DNA from: Antitrichia curtipendula
Taxonomy: Eukaryota > Streptophyta > Bryopsida > Hypnales > Leucodontaceae
Direction: 5' to 3'
Length of the DNA stretch: 64,000 bases
Assembly: GCA_951230915.1 (NCBI GenBank)
Contig: OX579641.1
Span: forward strand, 8,184,001-8,248,000
The notes under the pieces were generated by a model, which ran no database searches, was not told where the DNA came from, and saw only the letters and a program-made list of their open reading frames with translations. How positions within the stretch are numbered: the stretch's first letter is position 1; the number at the start of each line of letters is the position of its first letter. The translations under genes were made by a program, and so were the position numbers. Below are positions 32,702-49,000 of the stretch, piece by piece.

Positions 32702-34090
32702 ATGGTCGTTGGGGCCCTTGGGGACCCGATCCTCACCAAAGTCCTCCTCCCCCTGGCCCTCAAAATCCAGTTCTTCCGGGAAGTACAACCTCTGCCTTCA
32801 GAGAGTGATGATCTGGATGTGATGGACCCCGATGATGATAATGGTCCCTCCAACAACGATGATGACCTCCTTCCAGAAAATGAAGGGGGAAATGGACCTG
32901 GAAATGGCGGTGAAAATCTGAGGAACAATGCAACTCAGAATACTGAAGGATTTGTTTGCAATCATGATGGTAGTAGGGGGCCTGGAAGAGTGGGTGGTCG
33001 CGATCGCAATAGAGTTGTCGAAGGGCGGCATGGCCAAAACATTGGAAATATAGGAATGGCACAATCGATCGCAGGAAATGTCAGGGGGGGACCCGTAGCG
33101 GGAGCCCGGCGTTTTGACCCTGAACGTTTAGATCCCAGTGATGTTTTTGCGTTTATTGACCCGCTTGAAGATGAAGACCATATACCCCCACCGTTTGCAA
33201 TGCGTACTATTCTTTCTAACCGGAATACACCAATGCAACGTTTCCTTAACCCTTCTTCTCCCGCAACTTCGAGCGTTCACCGTCAACCTTCTCAAGAAGG
33301 GCTAGGTTCAGTGAGAAATGTTGAATTGACGCCTTGAAGCATTTCAAATGTTACAAGGGGTGGTAGACCCCCTACTGCTCCTCGACCCGTAGTTCACCAC
33401 ACTATGGGTGAATATCAACAAGGACATGAAAGGACTACCGTCCATGGAGGAACAAGGGGTCGTACAAGGACCGGAGATGGTGTTGGGATTAGAGGTCGTG
33501 GTATTAGAGGTGGACGAATCAACAACAAAGCGTCATCGTCTAGACCTTCTAAACGCCCTCTCCTAGGAATTTGGGTCAGAGACCCAAACGTGGTGATAGA
33601 GCCATTTTTAAATACGTATGTTCCAGGACCAACTTTGTCCACTCCAGCGTATGTTGCTCCTCGAGTACAAGGAGGCCCCACTATAAATTCTGACGCGGAG
33701 GACCCTAGAGCTCAACGACATAAGAGATTTAAACGCAGCCGTAGGCATGGTGAAATAGCTGTGGAGCTTTGAAATGAGAACTCCAAAGTAGAGGACCACT
33801 ACACCACAAACGGTGACGATGGAAGAGATGAACGTGGAGCTAGTGAAGGCGGTGATGATGAAGAAGACCTTGATTGTGATGAGGCACCAGCAGATGATGA
33901 TGTGGTCATTCAAAATGCTTCATTAGGGGGTCCAGATATACAACAAGTCCGCAGATCAAGTCGTTTCAACAATTGTGGGGCACCCGACACCATCTATAGA
34001 TCTTCAGTCATCGTTAGTTCAAGACAGTTGCACCAATTGAAACATGAAGTAATGAAGATCTACAAGAACAAGAAGGAGGGTTTGAGATAA
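32702..34090 (+). pseudogene. Unknown disordered protein gene with two in-frame TGA codons
   Basis: One phase is open from ATG 32702 to TAA 34090 except for TGA at 33335-33337 and 33770-33772 (about 463 codons). The predicted protein is acidic (DDLDVMDPDDDN), glycine/asparagine-rich, then arginine/glycine-rich (TRGRTRTGDGVGIRGRGIR), with a short conserved-looking stretch (LLGIWVRDPNVVIEPFL) and an acidic C-terminal part. No domain was recognised. Composition resembles the ORF after hAT copy 2. Both stops could come from CGA by C-to-T change. The start at 32702 is simply the first ATG after array 4. Confidence 0.5.
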
Positions 34091-34475
34091 CCAATGGAAG
34101 CGGAGGCGTATCTTGAAAGTATAGATTGATTGTGTTGTGAATTTGTTATTGTACTGAACATCACTTGAAATTTATAAATGTTATTGGTTATCTGAAATAA
34201 TGAAGTCTCGAAATCTCCAATTGTGTTTGCAAAATTATTACATTTGTCATGCATATAGACTTGTATATGATTTGATTTCCAAACCCTTATACAGTTGTAC
34301 CCTTAAGTTCGTAAACCAACCCTTTTGAAGATGACTACAAAGAAGTCTCTTTGTAGTGGATATGAATTTGAAACACTTGTAGCCACTATTTTTCAAAATA
34401 AAGTCTTGAACATGAACCTGAAAAAGTAGAACTTCTACTTCATCCAAATTAAACTGCAGCATCCCTGCCCTAACG
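34091..34475. other. AT-rich spacer, no gene seen
   Basis: Nothing recognised. Confidence 0.45.
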
Positions 34476-34650
34476 AATCCGTCCGCGCCCTGTAAAGTCC
34501 TTGCCCTGACGATGAAGTCCGCGCCCTGTAAAGTCCCCGCCCTGCCGATGACGTCCGCGCCCTATAAAGTCCCCACTCTGACGATGACATCCGCACCCTG
34601 ACGTCCACGCCACGACTTTCACGTCCGCGCCCTGATTCCAACATGGACCG
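34476..34650. repeat. GC-rich degenerate minisatellite, array 5
   Basis: Units of about 38 bp built on GTCCGCGCCCTGTAAAGTCC and GCCCTGACGATGA, about four copies. It is CpG-rich, like the other arrays, but its core differs from CCGTC-N5-GACGG. It lies just before the ORF at 34.7 kb. Confidence 0.75.
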
Positions 34651-34685
34651 CCACCGTGGCAGCGAGTTGTCAATTGGAAACATGA

Positions 34686-35429
34686 AAGGCGTCCGGGTTG
34701 TCCGGTCCGGTTCGCCCATCCGTCCGTGCCGTCCGATCACCTGGACCCGTCTACTATGACAACCCTGTCAAAAAGGGTTTGGATGGTTTTATTTCACACT
34801 GGAGCAGAATGGCAAATGTCGAAGAGTCTGGAGAGTTCAAGCTTCTAAATGGTCCCATAAAAGAGTATCGAAAGGGTGTGAGGGCGGCTTTAGATGAACC
34901 TCTAGTGGTTCGTGAGACGTTGAAAGATGGATTTTGGCTGGCTTCTAGGATCACCGAAGAACCGGAGGACCGAATGCGAGAAGATGGTACAGTGCGTGAA
35001 GAATTTGCTCAGGATAAACCTTTTGTTGGGCGTAGGCGTGATCATCCTAGACCTTCATTTTGTATTGATAAGGATTTGTTTGCGGGATATTTTGTCGTCG
35101 TGCGACCCGCTGATGATGACCCGAAGCCCTTCTGGCTTGCTAGAGCACTTACAAATCCGAATCCGGATCCGGGACATATGCATTTGATCCAAATTCAGTA
35201 CTAGACAACTACATCAGGTCGTTTCATTGATTTGGATACGTATGCTGGATGGGACACAAAAGTAGGGAATGTGTGGTGTATGGATCGTATAATCCCTCCT
35301 TGTTGGTCAAACACAGACTGTATCATGATGGCTTTCAAGCCACGTGGAAAGAAAGTGGTCGACGATATTCCTCAAGTGATTTTGAGAGTTACTATTACAA
35401 AAGCACAAATAAACATCATCAAATTTTGA
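34686..35429 (+). pseudogene. Unknown protein gene with one in-frame TAG
   Basis: One phase is open from about 34686 to TGA 35429 except for TAG at 35202-35204. The first in-frame ATG is 34809; the open frame extends before it, so the start is unsure. Visible are GFISHWSRMANVEESGEF, a DGFWLASRI segment, PSFCIDKDLFAGYFVVVRP, then PFWLARALTNP and, after QY[stop], a DLDTYAGWDTKVGN segment. The pattern of FWLA…, IQY-W-like stop position and YAGWD recalls small beta-domains in plant transposon-derived proteins, but I cannot name it. A TGG codon at the stop would read IQIQYW. Confidence 0.45.
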
Positions 35430-37439
35430 GTGGCAACCTTTATGCCAAATTGCAATAACGATGACGTCTTGGATGAAGAGGAAGAGTAGTTTGCAGTTGT
35501 ATTAGAAGAGTATTATTTTTAGATCTTTGATTCCATACGCTTTTGCATTTAGATATTTTGAGTTGTTTGCAGTTGTATGTTGTATTGTTTTTATCATAAT
35601 GTAGCGACAATGTAACATACTTGATTTCTATTAATAGTATTTGTTCACCTTCTCTTTGCATTTTCATGTAGAGCATTTACATATGTTTCCCTACTTTTAT
35701 CTTGTAAAGGGTTTGTGATGGAAAGTGTCATATTACAATCATTTAGAGTAAGGATTTGGCACAAGAAAGTCTCAATTTAATGAAATGTTTCACTTCATAA
35801 CTTTTTGGTCTCTTTTATTTCTATATCTATTATGAAATAAAAATAAATAGAATCTTTATTGAGGGATGTAGTTGTTTTTTTTAGAACTATGGAAATGTAT
35901 TGAATCACAATTTATTTTATATGAGTCTCAATTTATTGAAGAGTCTCAATTTAATGAACACTAATTGTATTTTAAATATAGAATGCATTAAAATGAGACC
36001 CAAACTTGTCTCATTTTAATGAATAAGGCCTTGGTAAGGTAATCTTCTCTTAAATGGTCTGCCTTTTGAGGGAAGCTAAACTCCTTTAAATAGTTTTTTG
36101 TAAATTTTTTTAGGAAGAAAAATAGAATTGACATCTAACCCAAGTCTTTTCATATTTTTTGGACCTTTATGAATTAAGTTACGAATTTTTGAAGTTGAAA
36201 TACAATGGTCACTAAAAGCAACCACCTCTTGAAATGTACATTGCTGATACATTGAAGAAAATAAAATGTATTTTCTTGTTATAGGCTTCATCAAGGGGCA
36301 TTTACGTTTTGAAGCACACTAATGTTTATTTTTATTATTTTATTATTTAATTTAGCACACAAAGATGGTTAGATTCATATTTATCTACAACATCATTTGC
36401 ACAAAAACATTACAAATTTATGTAGGGCAATTAATAAAAGCCCAAAGGAGATATAAACAACATTAATCAAATCCACCATCTTGTATTTGACATAAAGAAA
36501 TATAAACCCTTTGAAGAATTCTTTAAAGTGGAACTTTGTATAAATCTAAGAATAAAAATGAATAAGATAATAAACTTAAATTAGATACAATGAAAATTCT
36601 CCAAACAGTAGGGAGAAACTACTATAACATAAGTAAAGGGAATCTTGATGAAGATTATAAATTTAAACAATTATGTTTGAAAGGTATCATCTAACATATT
36701 CAAGATTTTGTTGAATGTAAAAATTTTATAGATCTTTTGGGTTTTCAAAATCCCAATCAAGTCCAACAATTTTATTAGAGTAGGTAGAAAAGAAAAAGAA
36801 AACATTTGCTAATAAATATGGAATGACTAATGCCCTGGACATAACAAGGTACTATTTGATACCTATGACATTAAGTATAGTACAATAGTATGTTACATCA
36901 ATAGAATTGATGTACGTTAACCAAGAGACAAACATGAAAGATGTTGAAGCCAATACTTTATAGCGAACTATCATCATTTAAACTTTACTTAATCAAAGTA
37001 GCATTCAACTTATACAATAATGATTGGAAGGATCTATCGTTCAAACACAAACAAATTTTAATTCAAGAAATAAAGGATTTTGCAATAAAACCCATACTAG
37101 AGACAACCAATGCTTCAGCCTCTAGCTACCTGCAAGAAGACGTTATAGAGATCCCACCTCACACAAAAAGATTTAGACATTAAGCATTCATTACAAATAT
37201 TCTAAAAATATTCTACATTGTTGTACCTATTATGATTAGTTTTAATATTTTAGAGATAAATACCATTAATAAAAAAATTTAATCTTTATAATGGATCCAA
37301 TTTTCTTCAAAATATGATTTTGTAGGCAATTCTCTAGGGCCCACACGTCTTGTTTTTCCTAAAATGAAAAAGAATAAATGCTCCCATGATCTTTACACAA
37401 TGCAATGGTATCCCTATAGAATGGAAAAATCTTTGTCAT
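35430..37439. other. AT-rich spacer with one perfect hairpin
   Basis: No gene seen. A perfect 14-bp inverted repeat, CATTAAAATGAGAC (35986-35999) and its complement (36008-36021), with an 8-nt loop, lies among nearby repeats of AGTCTCAATTTAATGAA. Confidence 0.45.
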
Positions 37440-38087
37440 TTAACCACTAAATGCCCAAGGCCTTTTTTGAGCTTCTAGAAATTTGCTCTATATTGAACAA
37501 AATAACAACATTTTGAGAAGTTGTATCAATTTTTTTTTAATTGTAACCATATGTATTCAAATTAGATATGTTAGAGATCACATAGGAAAAAAAAAATATT
37601 ACTTATGGATTGAAAGATTATAATGTTTGATCATGAGGATGTTAAAACTGCAAAAGTGATTTGAAGTCTTTCAATTCTCTTTTTACATGTCTAATCTATA
37701 AAATTGGTCACCAAAAAAAAATGAAGATAAAGGGCGTAACACTCGTAACCCCAATCAATTTATGACTTCTCAAAATCTACTCTACAATTTTTGAAATGAA
37801 TTTCTAATGTGATTTTTTCTCCAAGATCTAGTGTATATGAGGCTCATTTTTAAGAGCCTTCAACACTCTCAGAAAGTCAAGATTCCGCAATGGACACCTT
37901 TGCACAAAATCTTGAATAGAAAAATCATAATCAATCAATTTCAAAATCAAATTTTTACTACTAAAAATAGACTTCAAGAAGAATTTAAAAAATATAAACT
38001 ACTAAAATTAGTAACTTGATTAGATTTTATTTAACTTCAAAGTATTGTCAATACCAAAATTTGGTGCCTTGGACATTTAGGGGTTAA
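37440..38087 (+). mobile_element. TTAA-ended MITE, copy B
   Basis: The ends read TTAACCACTAAATGCCCAAG and, inverted, TTAACCCCTAAATGTCCAAG; 648 bp. TTAA sits at both edges, which fits either a TTAA target duplication (piggyBac-like) or a terminal repeat beginning TTAA. Members at 31458 and 56449. Confidence 0.8.
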
Positions 38088-38594
38088 GTTTGATACCACT
38101 ATTTAAGCCATTGTGTCTTTATAAGATAATCTTTTTGTATGATTGATTTGATGAAAATGATGCGGATGTTAAAAGATTTAGATGCAATAAGCATGCAATC
38201 TTGCTTTGTCAAAAAAAATGTTACAACGAATCTAGAGGGCATTAGTTAAGTAATGTGCTACCACTACTAAAAACCATTTGAAACTTCCTAGTGACATTGC
38301 AAATGTTATCAATTTTGGAGGTGACCTAGAGATACTTAATATGGACCTTACAACAAACCTTGTCAAAAATTCATACTTTGTTGTAAAAATAAAATTTCAA
38401 TTGGAATAGCCCATTTGCTCTGAAATTTGTAGCCAACTTACCTTGTTGTTAGATGTATTCCATCAAATTTCACAAGCTATGCTTTATTGAAGCACTTAAT
38501 TCACTTTATTGTTGATGACTAAACCAACTATTGAAACAATCACAACACCCAAGTTTGGTGTGGATCGGTGTACATGAAAACAAGCATTGTAATT

Positions 38595-43609
<5,015 letters not shown>

Positions 43610-43683
43610 CTATGGCCTCCTACATGTACAGCATCTCATGTTTCTTGAGCTAGCAATTCAACTGCGCCTGCATGACTGTCTCC

Positions 43684-43691
43684 TTTATATA
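43684..43691 (-). promoter_or_regulatory. TATA box of the SCPL gene
   Basis: TATATAAA on the minus strand, about 125 bp before ATG 43561; typical plant core promoter spacing. Confidence 0.65.
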
Positions 43692-43699
43692 GAATAAGA

Positions 43700-44933
43700 A
43701 GAACTGTTTCCTAGCTGGCAATTGCAAGGGTTAATTAACTATGGAGCTAGCTAGAATAATCGGAAATACAAGTACAATATCCCTTCAACATATCCAGCGC
43801 ACGGTCAACCATGCAGGTTGCGTGACCAGAAGAACAAGCTTGAAAAAAGTTCGGTGAACCACACGGAGCTAGGCTGTCTAGCCACATCTTGACAATACAG
43901 TGGGTTCCCTTTCCAGCATTTCGAGCCTTAAGGATTGACCGACACGCTGCAGAAAAAGAAAAGCCTGTCTGCAAGGAACAATTATTAGCTGCTGTAAATG
44001 GTGATCGCGCTAGTGCAGTTCAACGATCTTAATACTAGCTTGGAGTTTTCTTTGGAGGGGAGAGGTTTCTTCGATGGCATATAAGTGAGTTTCGTAACAC
44101 GCTCTAACCGCAGGAGTGCACAGGAAAAATCATTGTAGCGTGCAATTGAGTGAAAAGCTGCTTTCAGTCTTCTTAATTGCCGTGGGCTTGTGAAACAGCC
44201 AAAGCTCTAGCTCATCATTGTCTGTACGTGCATTGTTTGTGCGTCCTTGCAGTGAGGGTGGATCGCCATAGCTTAATGTATGACGAGCGGGACCTGACTC
44301 AAATCGAGGTCGGGGTAACGTGCACATGACTGTAGTGTAGTGCTTTACGTGAGTGCGTCGTGTATGCAATGCCGCGTGCACAAAGTTACGCAAGTTGTGT
44401 ACAATTCAACCGCAAGTACTTAATGAAATTGACCATGCATTGTTCAAAAAAGAAAATATTCTTTCTTTTGGAGAACTTTTTTGTGATTTCTAATTGAGGC
44501 TGAAGAAAGCAACCTCAAAGCTTCATGTGACTGCATCTTTATATCCTCTTCAGAAAGGCTCACGAGTCTATCTTACTAAATACTTTACAGCTATCTTGGG
44601 CTCTGTGTAAAGTTGAATTCATGCGGTCCGATTGAAAACACCTCGAAAGACTCCAGTGTGACAGAATTGGGAGAGGAACAGTTTGAGATACTTTCTTCGA
44701 CCGTCTGCAACTAGACAAAGTTTCACAATATTGTACAATTATATCAATGTGGACCCTGCTGCAGTGGTAGTCGAGCATGGACGTTGATCTTTTCTTCCTT
44801 GTCCTTGTGAGCATGACGTGTCTTGGGAAAGGAGGAATCTGGGCATTCTTTCGCGGAATGTAATTGCAATGAAACTTTGAGACGGAAAGCATGAAAAGAA
44901 ATGATGGTAAGTTCAAGGATACCATGAGCACTT
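43700..44933. other. SCPL upstream region, no gene seen
   Basis: Less AT-rich than its surroundings, but no open frame with coding character or domain was recognised. It presumably includes distal promoter sequence of the SCPL gene. Confidence 0.4.
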
Positions 44934-45816
44934 TACTGTACAGTACCCGGAAGGAATGTAACGTAATCCCTGTTTTGGCATTCCAAACAAGTTTGTATAA
45001 CAAAAAGTATAAAGCTCATTTCAATCCCATATTTTTGGTACTTGATTCTCATGCATTCTCAATTGACCATACCAAATTTTGGTTAATAAAAACCCAAATC
45101 CTATTTTTGGTAAGTTGTTTTGTATCAAAATCATGATTTTACAAGATTGTTGATTAAAACATATTGGTGATGAATTTTTGAGATTTGATTACATGGATAT
45201 GTAGGAGACATCCATACACACATCTTTTCCATTAACAAACATCTTCAAAAAGTTTAAAATTTTGTCAATAGAGGTCCAAATGCTGGAGTGATCATGACCA
45301 AATTTAGTAAAATACATAATTCTTTGTGGAAATTAAATTGTGCTATTTGACTCATACATTATGATTGAATCTATACCGTTGAACATGATGATATGTTTAT
45401 TTTGCCAAAAGTTAATTTTCACAAAGAATTATGTATTTTACTAAATTTGGTCATGATCACTCCAACATTTGGACCTCTATTGACAAAATTTTAAACTTTT
45501 TGAAGATGTTTGTTAATGGAAAAGATGTGTGTATGGATGTCTCCTACATATCCATGTAATCAAAAATCTCAAAAATTCATCACCAATATGTTTTAATCAA
45601 CTTTCTTGTAAAACCATGATTTTGATACAAAACAACTTACCAAAAATAGGATTTGAGTTTTTAGTAACCAAAATTTGGTATGGTCAATTAAGAATGCATG
45701 AAAATCAAGTACCAAAAATATGGGATTGAAATGAGCTTTATACTTTTTGTTATACAAACTTGTTTGGAATGCCAAAACAGGGATTACGTTACATTCCTTC
45801 CGAGTACTGTACAGTA
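44934..45816. mobile_element. 883-bp foldback element with ~400-bp arms
   Basis: Two arms of about 400 bp (44934-45336 and 45417-45816) are near-perfect inverse copies around an ~80-bp centre. Both outer ends carry the palindrome CTGTACAG inside TACTGTACAGTAC, next to CGGAAGGAATGTAACG. No coding capacity: frames in it are mirrored in both arms. Long inverted arms suggest a Mutator-like or foldback MITE. The target duplication is obscured by the terminal palindrome. Confidence 0.85.
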
Positions 45817-47162
45817 CATGGAAATGTAGTATTTTGGAGAGACAGATGAGTATCCAGTTGTGGAGAGATTCTTCGGTTAAAAAGCCAAATCTGTTACATA
45901 ATATCAATTTTTAATAACTCCCTATGAGTTTCTTATGATTGAATTAGGAAGTGGAAGTTTGTAGATCCCACTAAAGTCGTCCTGAACGCCCGGTTGCAAC
46001 CTTTCTGTGTTTTCCCAATTGTGCTATGTTGCATCCTAATGAAGTGACAGTTGTAAAGAGTTGGCATGATAGTGACTCCAACACTAGTGAGTCCCAAGTG
46101 TGGAACTGGAGTTGTAAGAGTGTTGGACTGATACTGAATTGAAAAGTCATCATTTTATGCATTCAATAAACACCACAATGCAATTTCTACACAACACAAG
46201 ATTTTCACTCATCATTTCACAAAGCTTTGAGCTTGAGCTTTAGGAATGATTTGGGATTACCATTGCAATCATGTCAGGAGTTAAGAGAGTCACATTAACT
46301 ACTAAAGGCCAATTGTCCGTTGAACAGATAATTGAAAATCCGAGTAGATTCCTACAAAGTCAATTTTGGTCGGATGTTCACAAAATTTTGACACAAGCTC
46401 TGAACATGTACAATCCACTTAGTAAGAGTATAATTTTTTTCCGATCAAGTGCCCAAATCAAAAGTTATTTTGTCTTGAATTTTTTGGCCAATCCAAACAA
46501 TTTGGGCATCTTTGGGGCATCTTTTTCTAAAACCTTCATCAACTTTTGAGATTTGGCATGTATGTAACTAATAAAATATAGGATGCAACTTTCTAAAAAC
46601 ATAAAATTTTAGTTTTCAAATTACAATTCTAATATGGGTCAAACTTTGTTAGCTAAGTTGAGGTGTTTTCAAGAAAAAATATTTTCTTTTATAGTAACTT
46701 CAAGCCCTATTATTCTGCAATTTGTAAAGTCTAAATCTTGGAATATACTGTCTTACTTTGTAATACACTTTTATTAGTTTATATGTTGGAAATTTATTTA
46801 TTTTTTAAATATTTTTAATTTTGGACAATGCATCAAAATTTGGCAGTTTTGGACTTTTCCTCTTCCAAAACATCCTCCAATCTTTAGGAGTTAAAATCCA
46901 AATGGACAAGAATATTAGCATCTTTCTAGAAAAAACAATAAAAAGCTACATATTTTTGCTTTGACCACCTACAATGTCTATTTTTTTCGCTCAAAATGAA
47001 TTGATGATAAAACATTCAAAACATTCTTTGGTTTGCCATTCTATTACAAAAACAAAATAGAACTGATGTAAATACAACTACTGAGTCTAAATGTGTATAA
47101 TAACTGTAAAGATGACCACAGATTATCCTACTAATAGGTAACCCAAGTACAAAACTGACTCT
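45817..47162. other. Spacer, no supported gene
   Basis: One 92-codon ATG frame (46271-46549) starts plausibly but has no recognised domain and lies in AT-rich DNA; not called. Confidence 0.4.
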
Positions 47163-48038
47163 TTAACCCCTAAAGTTCCATGCCTATGTAATCACCGAAA
47201 ACGCTCAAGAACTGCCATTTTTAGTACAAGTACCAAATTTTTGAAATAATTTCTTTTTTGACACATAAAACCGTAGGATCTTGTATTATGCTGAATTGAA
47301 AACATGCGGTAAAAATTTCAGAAATTTTCACTACGTGGATTGCAAGATATAGGCATTCAAATTCACTAAAATTGTTTTTTTGACCCTGCAAAAAAATGGG
47401 CAGTTGCACTTCAGAAGCTTACTTTTCTATGAAAAAATGTCCCAAATGGTGGTGCTTCTTAGGATTATTTTTCCTAGACAATTTGGCTACATGCTTAAAA
47501 ATTTCACATCATTCAAAATTGTACAATATATTGGAAAAAAATAGTAAGTATAAAGAAGTAGAGAATGATTCAAAATACAAAATCGTTAAGAATTTAGATA
47601 TAGAATCGGAAAATGCCAATTCCAATTATGGCTGAAATGTTGTAATAAACAATCTACATCCTATGCTTTTATTTTTTTCAAAAAATATTGAAAATTGAGA
47701 AAGATAAAGGATTTCAAAGTTTATTTTAGAGTAGAAATTCCATAATTGCCCGCAAACTAAAACTCCTCATAATTTTTGACTCATTGGTCAAAATGGAATG
47801 ATCAAAAGCTTTCTACGCGTACATAACTCTAGAAAATTAATTTCAATTTTTTGTTTTTGAAAAAAGTAATTTTAAGAAAAATCTGCCGGACTACCCAGCC
47901 AAGAAAAAAAATAAACATATTCCTTGCGCACAACTTCTATTAAAAATTTCAGCCAAAAACACGCAAATCTCCAATCACAAGTACCTGCCCAAAATTTCTA
48001 TACTGCCCAAAAATGCATGATGGTCCTTTAGGGGTTAA
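47163..48038. mobile_element. 876-bp element with TTAACCCCTAAAG inverted ends
   Basis: The ends are TTAACCCCTAAAGTTCC and, inverted, TTAACCCCTAAAGGACC, both starting with TTAA. The internal segment (47265-47360) is shared with 19.7 and 30.3 kb. Related in its first 12 bases to the TTAACCCCTAAATGCCC family. No credible ORF. Confidence 0.75.
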
Positions 48039-48907
48039 TATTCTTGTCTAATATACTCCCTCTATCCTACTAATAACCTCCAAATCAAGCAGAATTGTTG
48101 TTCCACTAAAAAGCTTCGTTTCTTGATTTTGTTTGTTGAGCAAGTGTTCGCCGTATTGAACAACCTTATTGGGGCAAGTGAAACAATCTAGGAGCATTCC
48201 TTTGGCCTAGCAAGTTTGGTCTTGCTCATATAAGGCACCTTGTACAAATTGTTTCTTTAGATAGTAGTGTTGATGATGCATTTAGTGACCACTTCAACAC
48301 TATAAAAATTTGTTTGTAAAGTGGGCTAGTTCTTTTTATTGCACATATTTAGGTTGGGAAACACATTTCTAGAATCCTATTGTTGCCACCACCCTTTTAA
48401 ATCATTTAAAATGACAGAGCTGGTAGCATTTACAAATTATGCTCAAATATCGTACTTTCCACATGGATTTTAGATGCCTAAACGACAATGCCTAAGCTAG
48501 AGATTTTGCATAATTAGATCTAAGTAAATAATAGCTTACTTGTTGTTGAATACATGTATTGCTAGAAGTATGACTAAAAATACAATTAATTCCTCAAAAA
48601 GAAGAATTTTGAAGGGTTTTAGTGGGACAAAGGGAGTATATACCTTCTAAACATGAATCTATGATTGCTTTTGGTTATATGTATAATTAATAATTTAAAA
48701 ATTCATAGTTTATTTGTATATCGTCTAATAAATCTATAATAAAATAATTTAGAATTTTTTTTTCAATCTTCAACAAAATACTTAATTGATAACTCTTACT
48801 CATTCTAAGGCAAAGTGTGATTGAATTTACTTTGGTGAAGTCTAAAGATGACATTCAAACATTATTTTTATTTTAAGCTATTAGAGTTCAAAAGTTCAGT
48901 AGGTAGA

Positions 48908-49000
48908 TTTTTCAAATCTATACTCTAATTTTGTAATTAAGTATTTTTCAAATCTATACTCTAATTTTGTAATTAAGTATTTTTCAAATCTATGCTGTAA
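48908..49000 (+). repeat. 35-bp tandem repeat, ~2.7 copies
   Basis: Unit built on TTTTTCAAATCTATACTCTA followed by ATTTTGTAATTAAGTA; the third copy is partial and diverged. Confidence 0.8.

Noticed and set aside
32087..32822. Repetitive ORFs rich in RPDARP or DGHLDG
   Set aside because: Translations of array 4; the strands mirror each other.
15600..35500. Endogenous large DNA virus insertion (intronless kinase and RING genes)
   Set aside because: No capsid, polymerase or other viral core gene was seen, and a hAT transposase shares the same unit architecture.
44560..45907. 147-, 104- and 81-codon frames
   Set aside because: They run into or lie within the foldback arms and are mirrored between arms.
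46271..46549. 92-codon ATG ORF
   Set aside because: No domain, neighbours or splice signals; could arise by chance.
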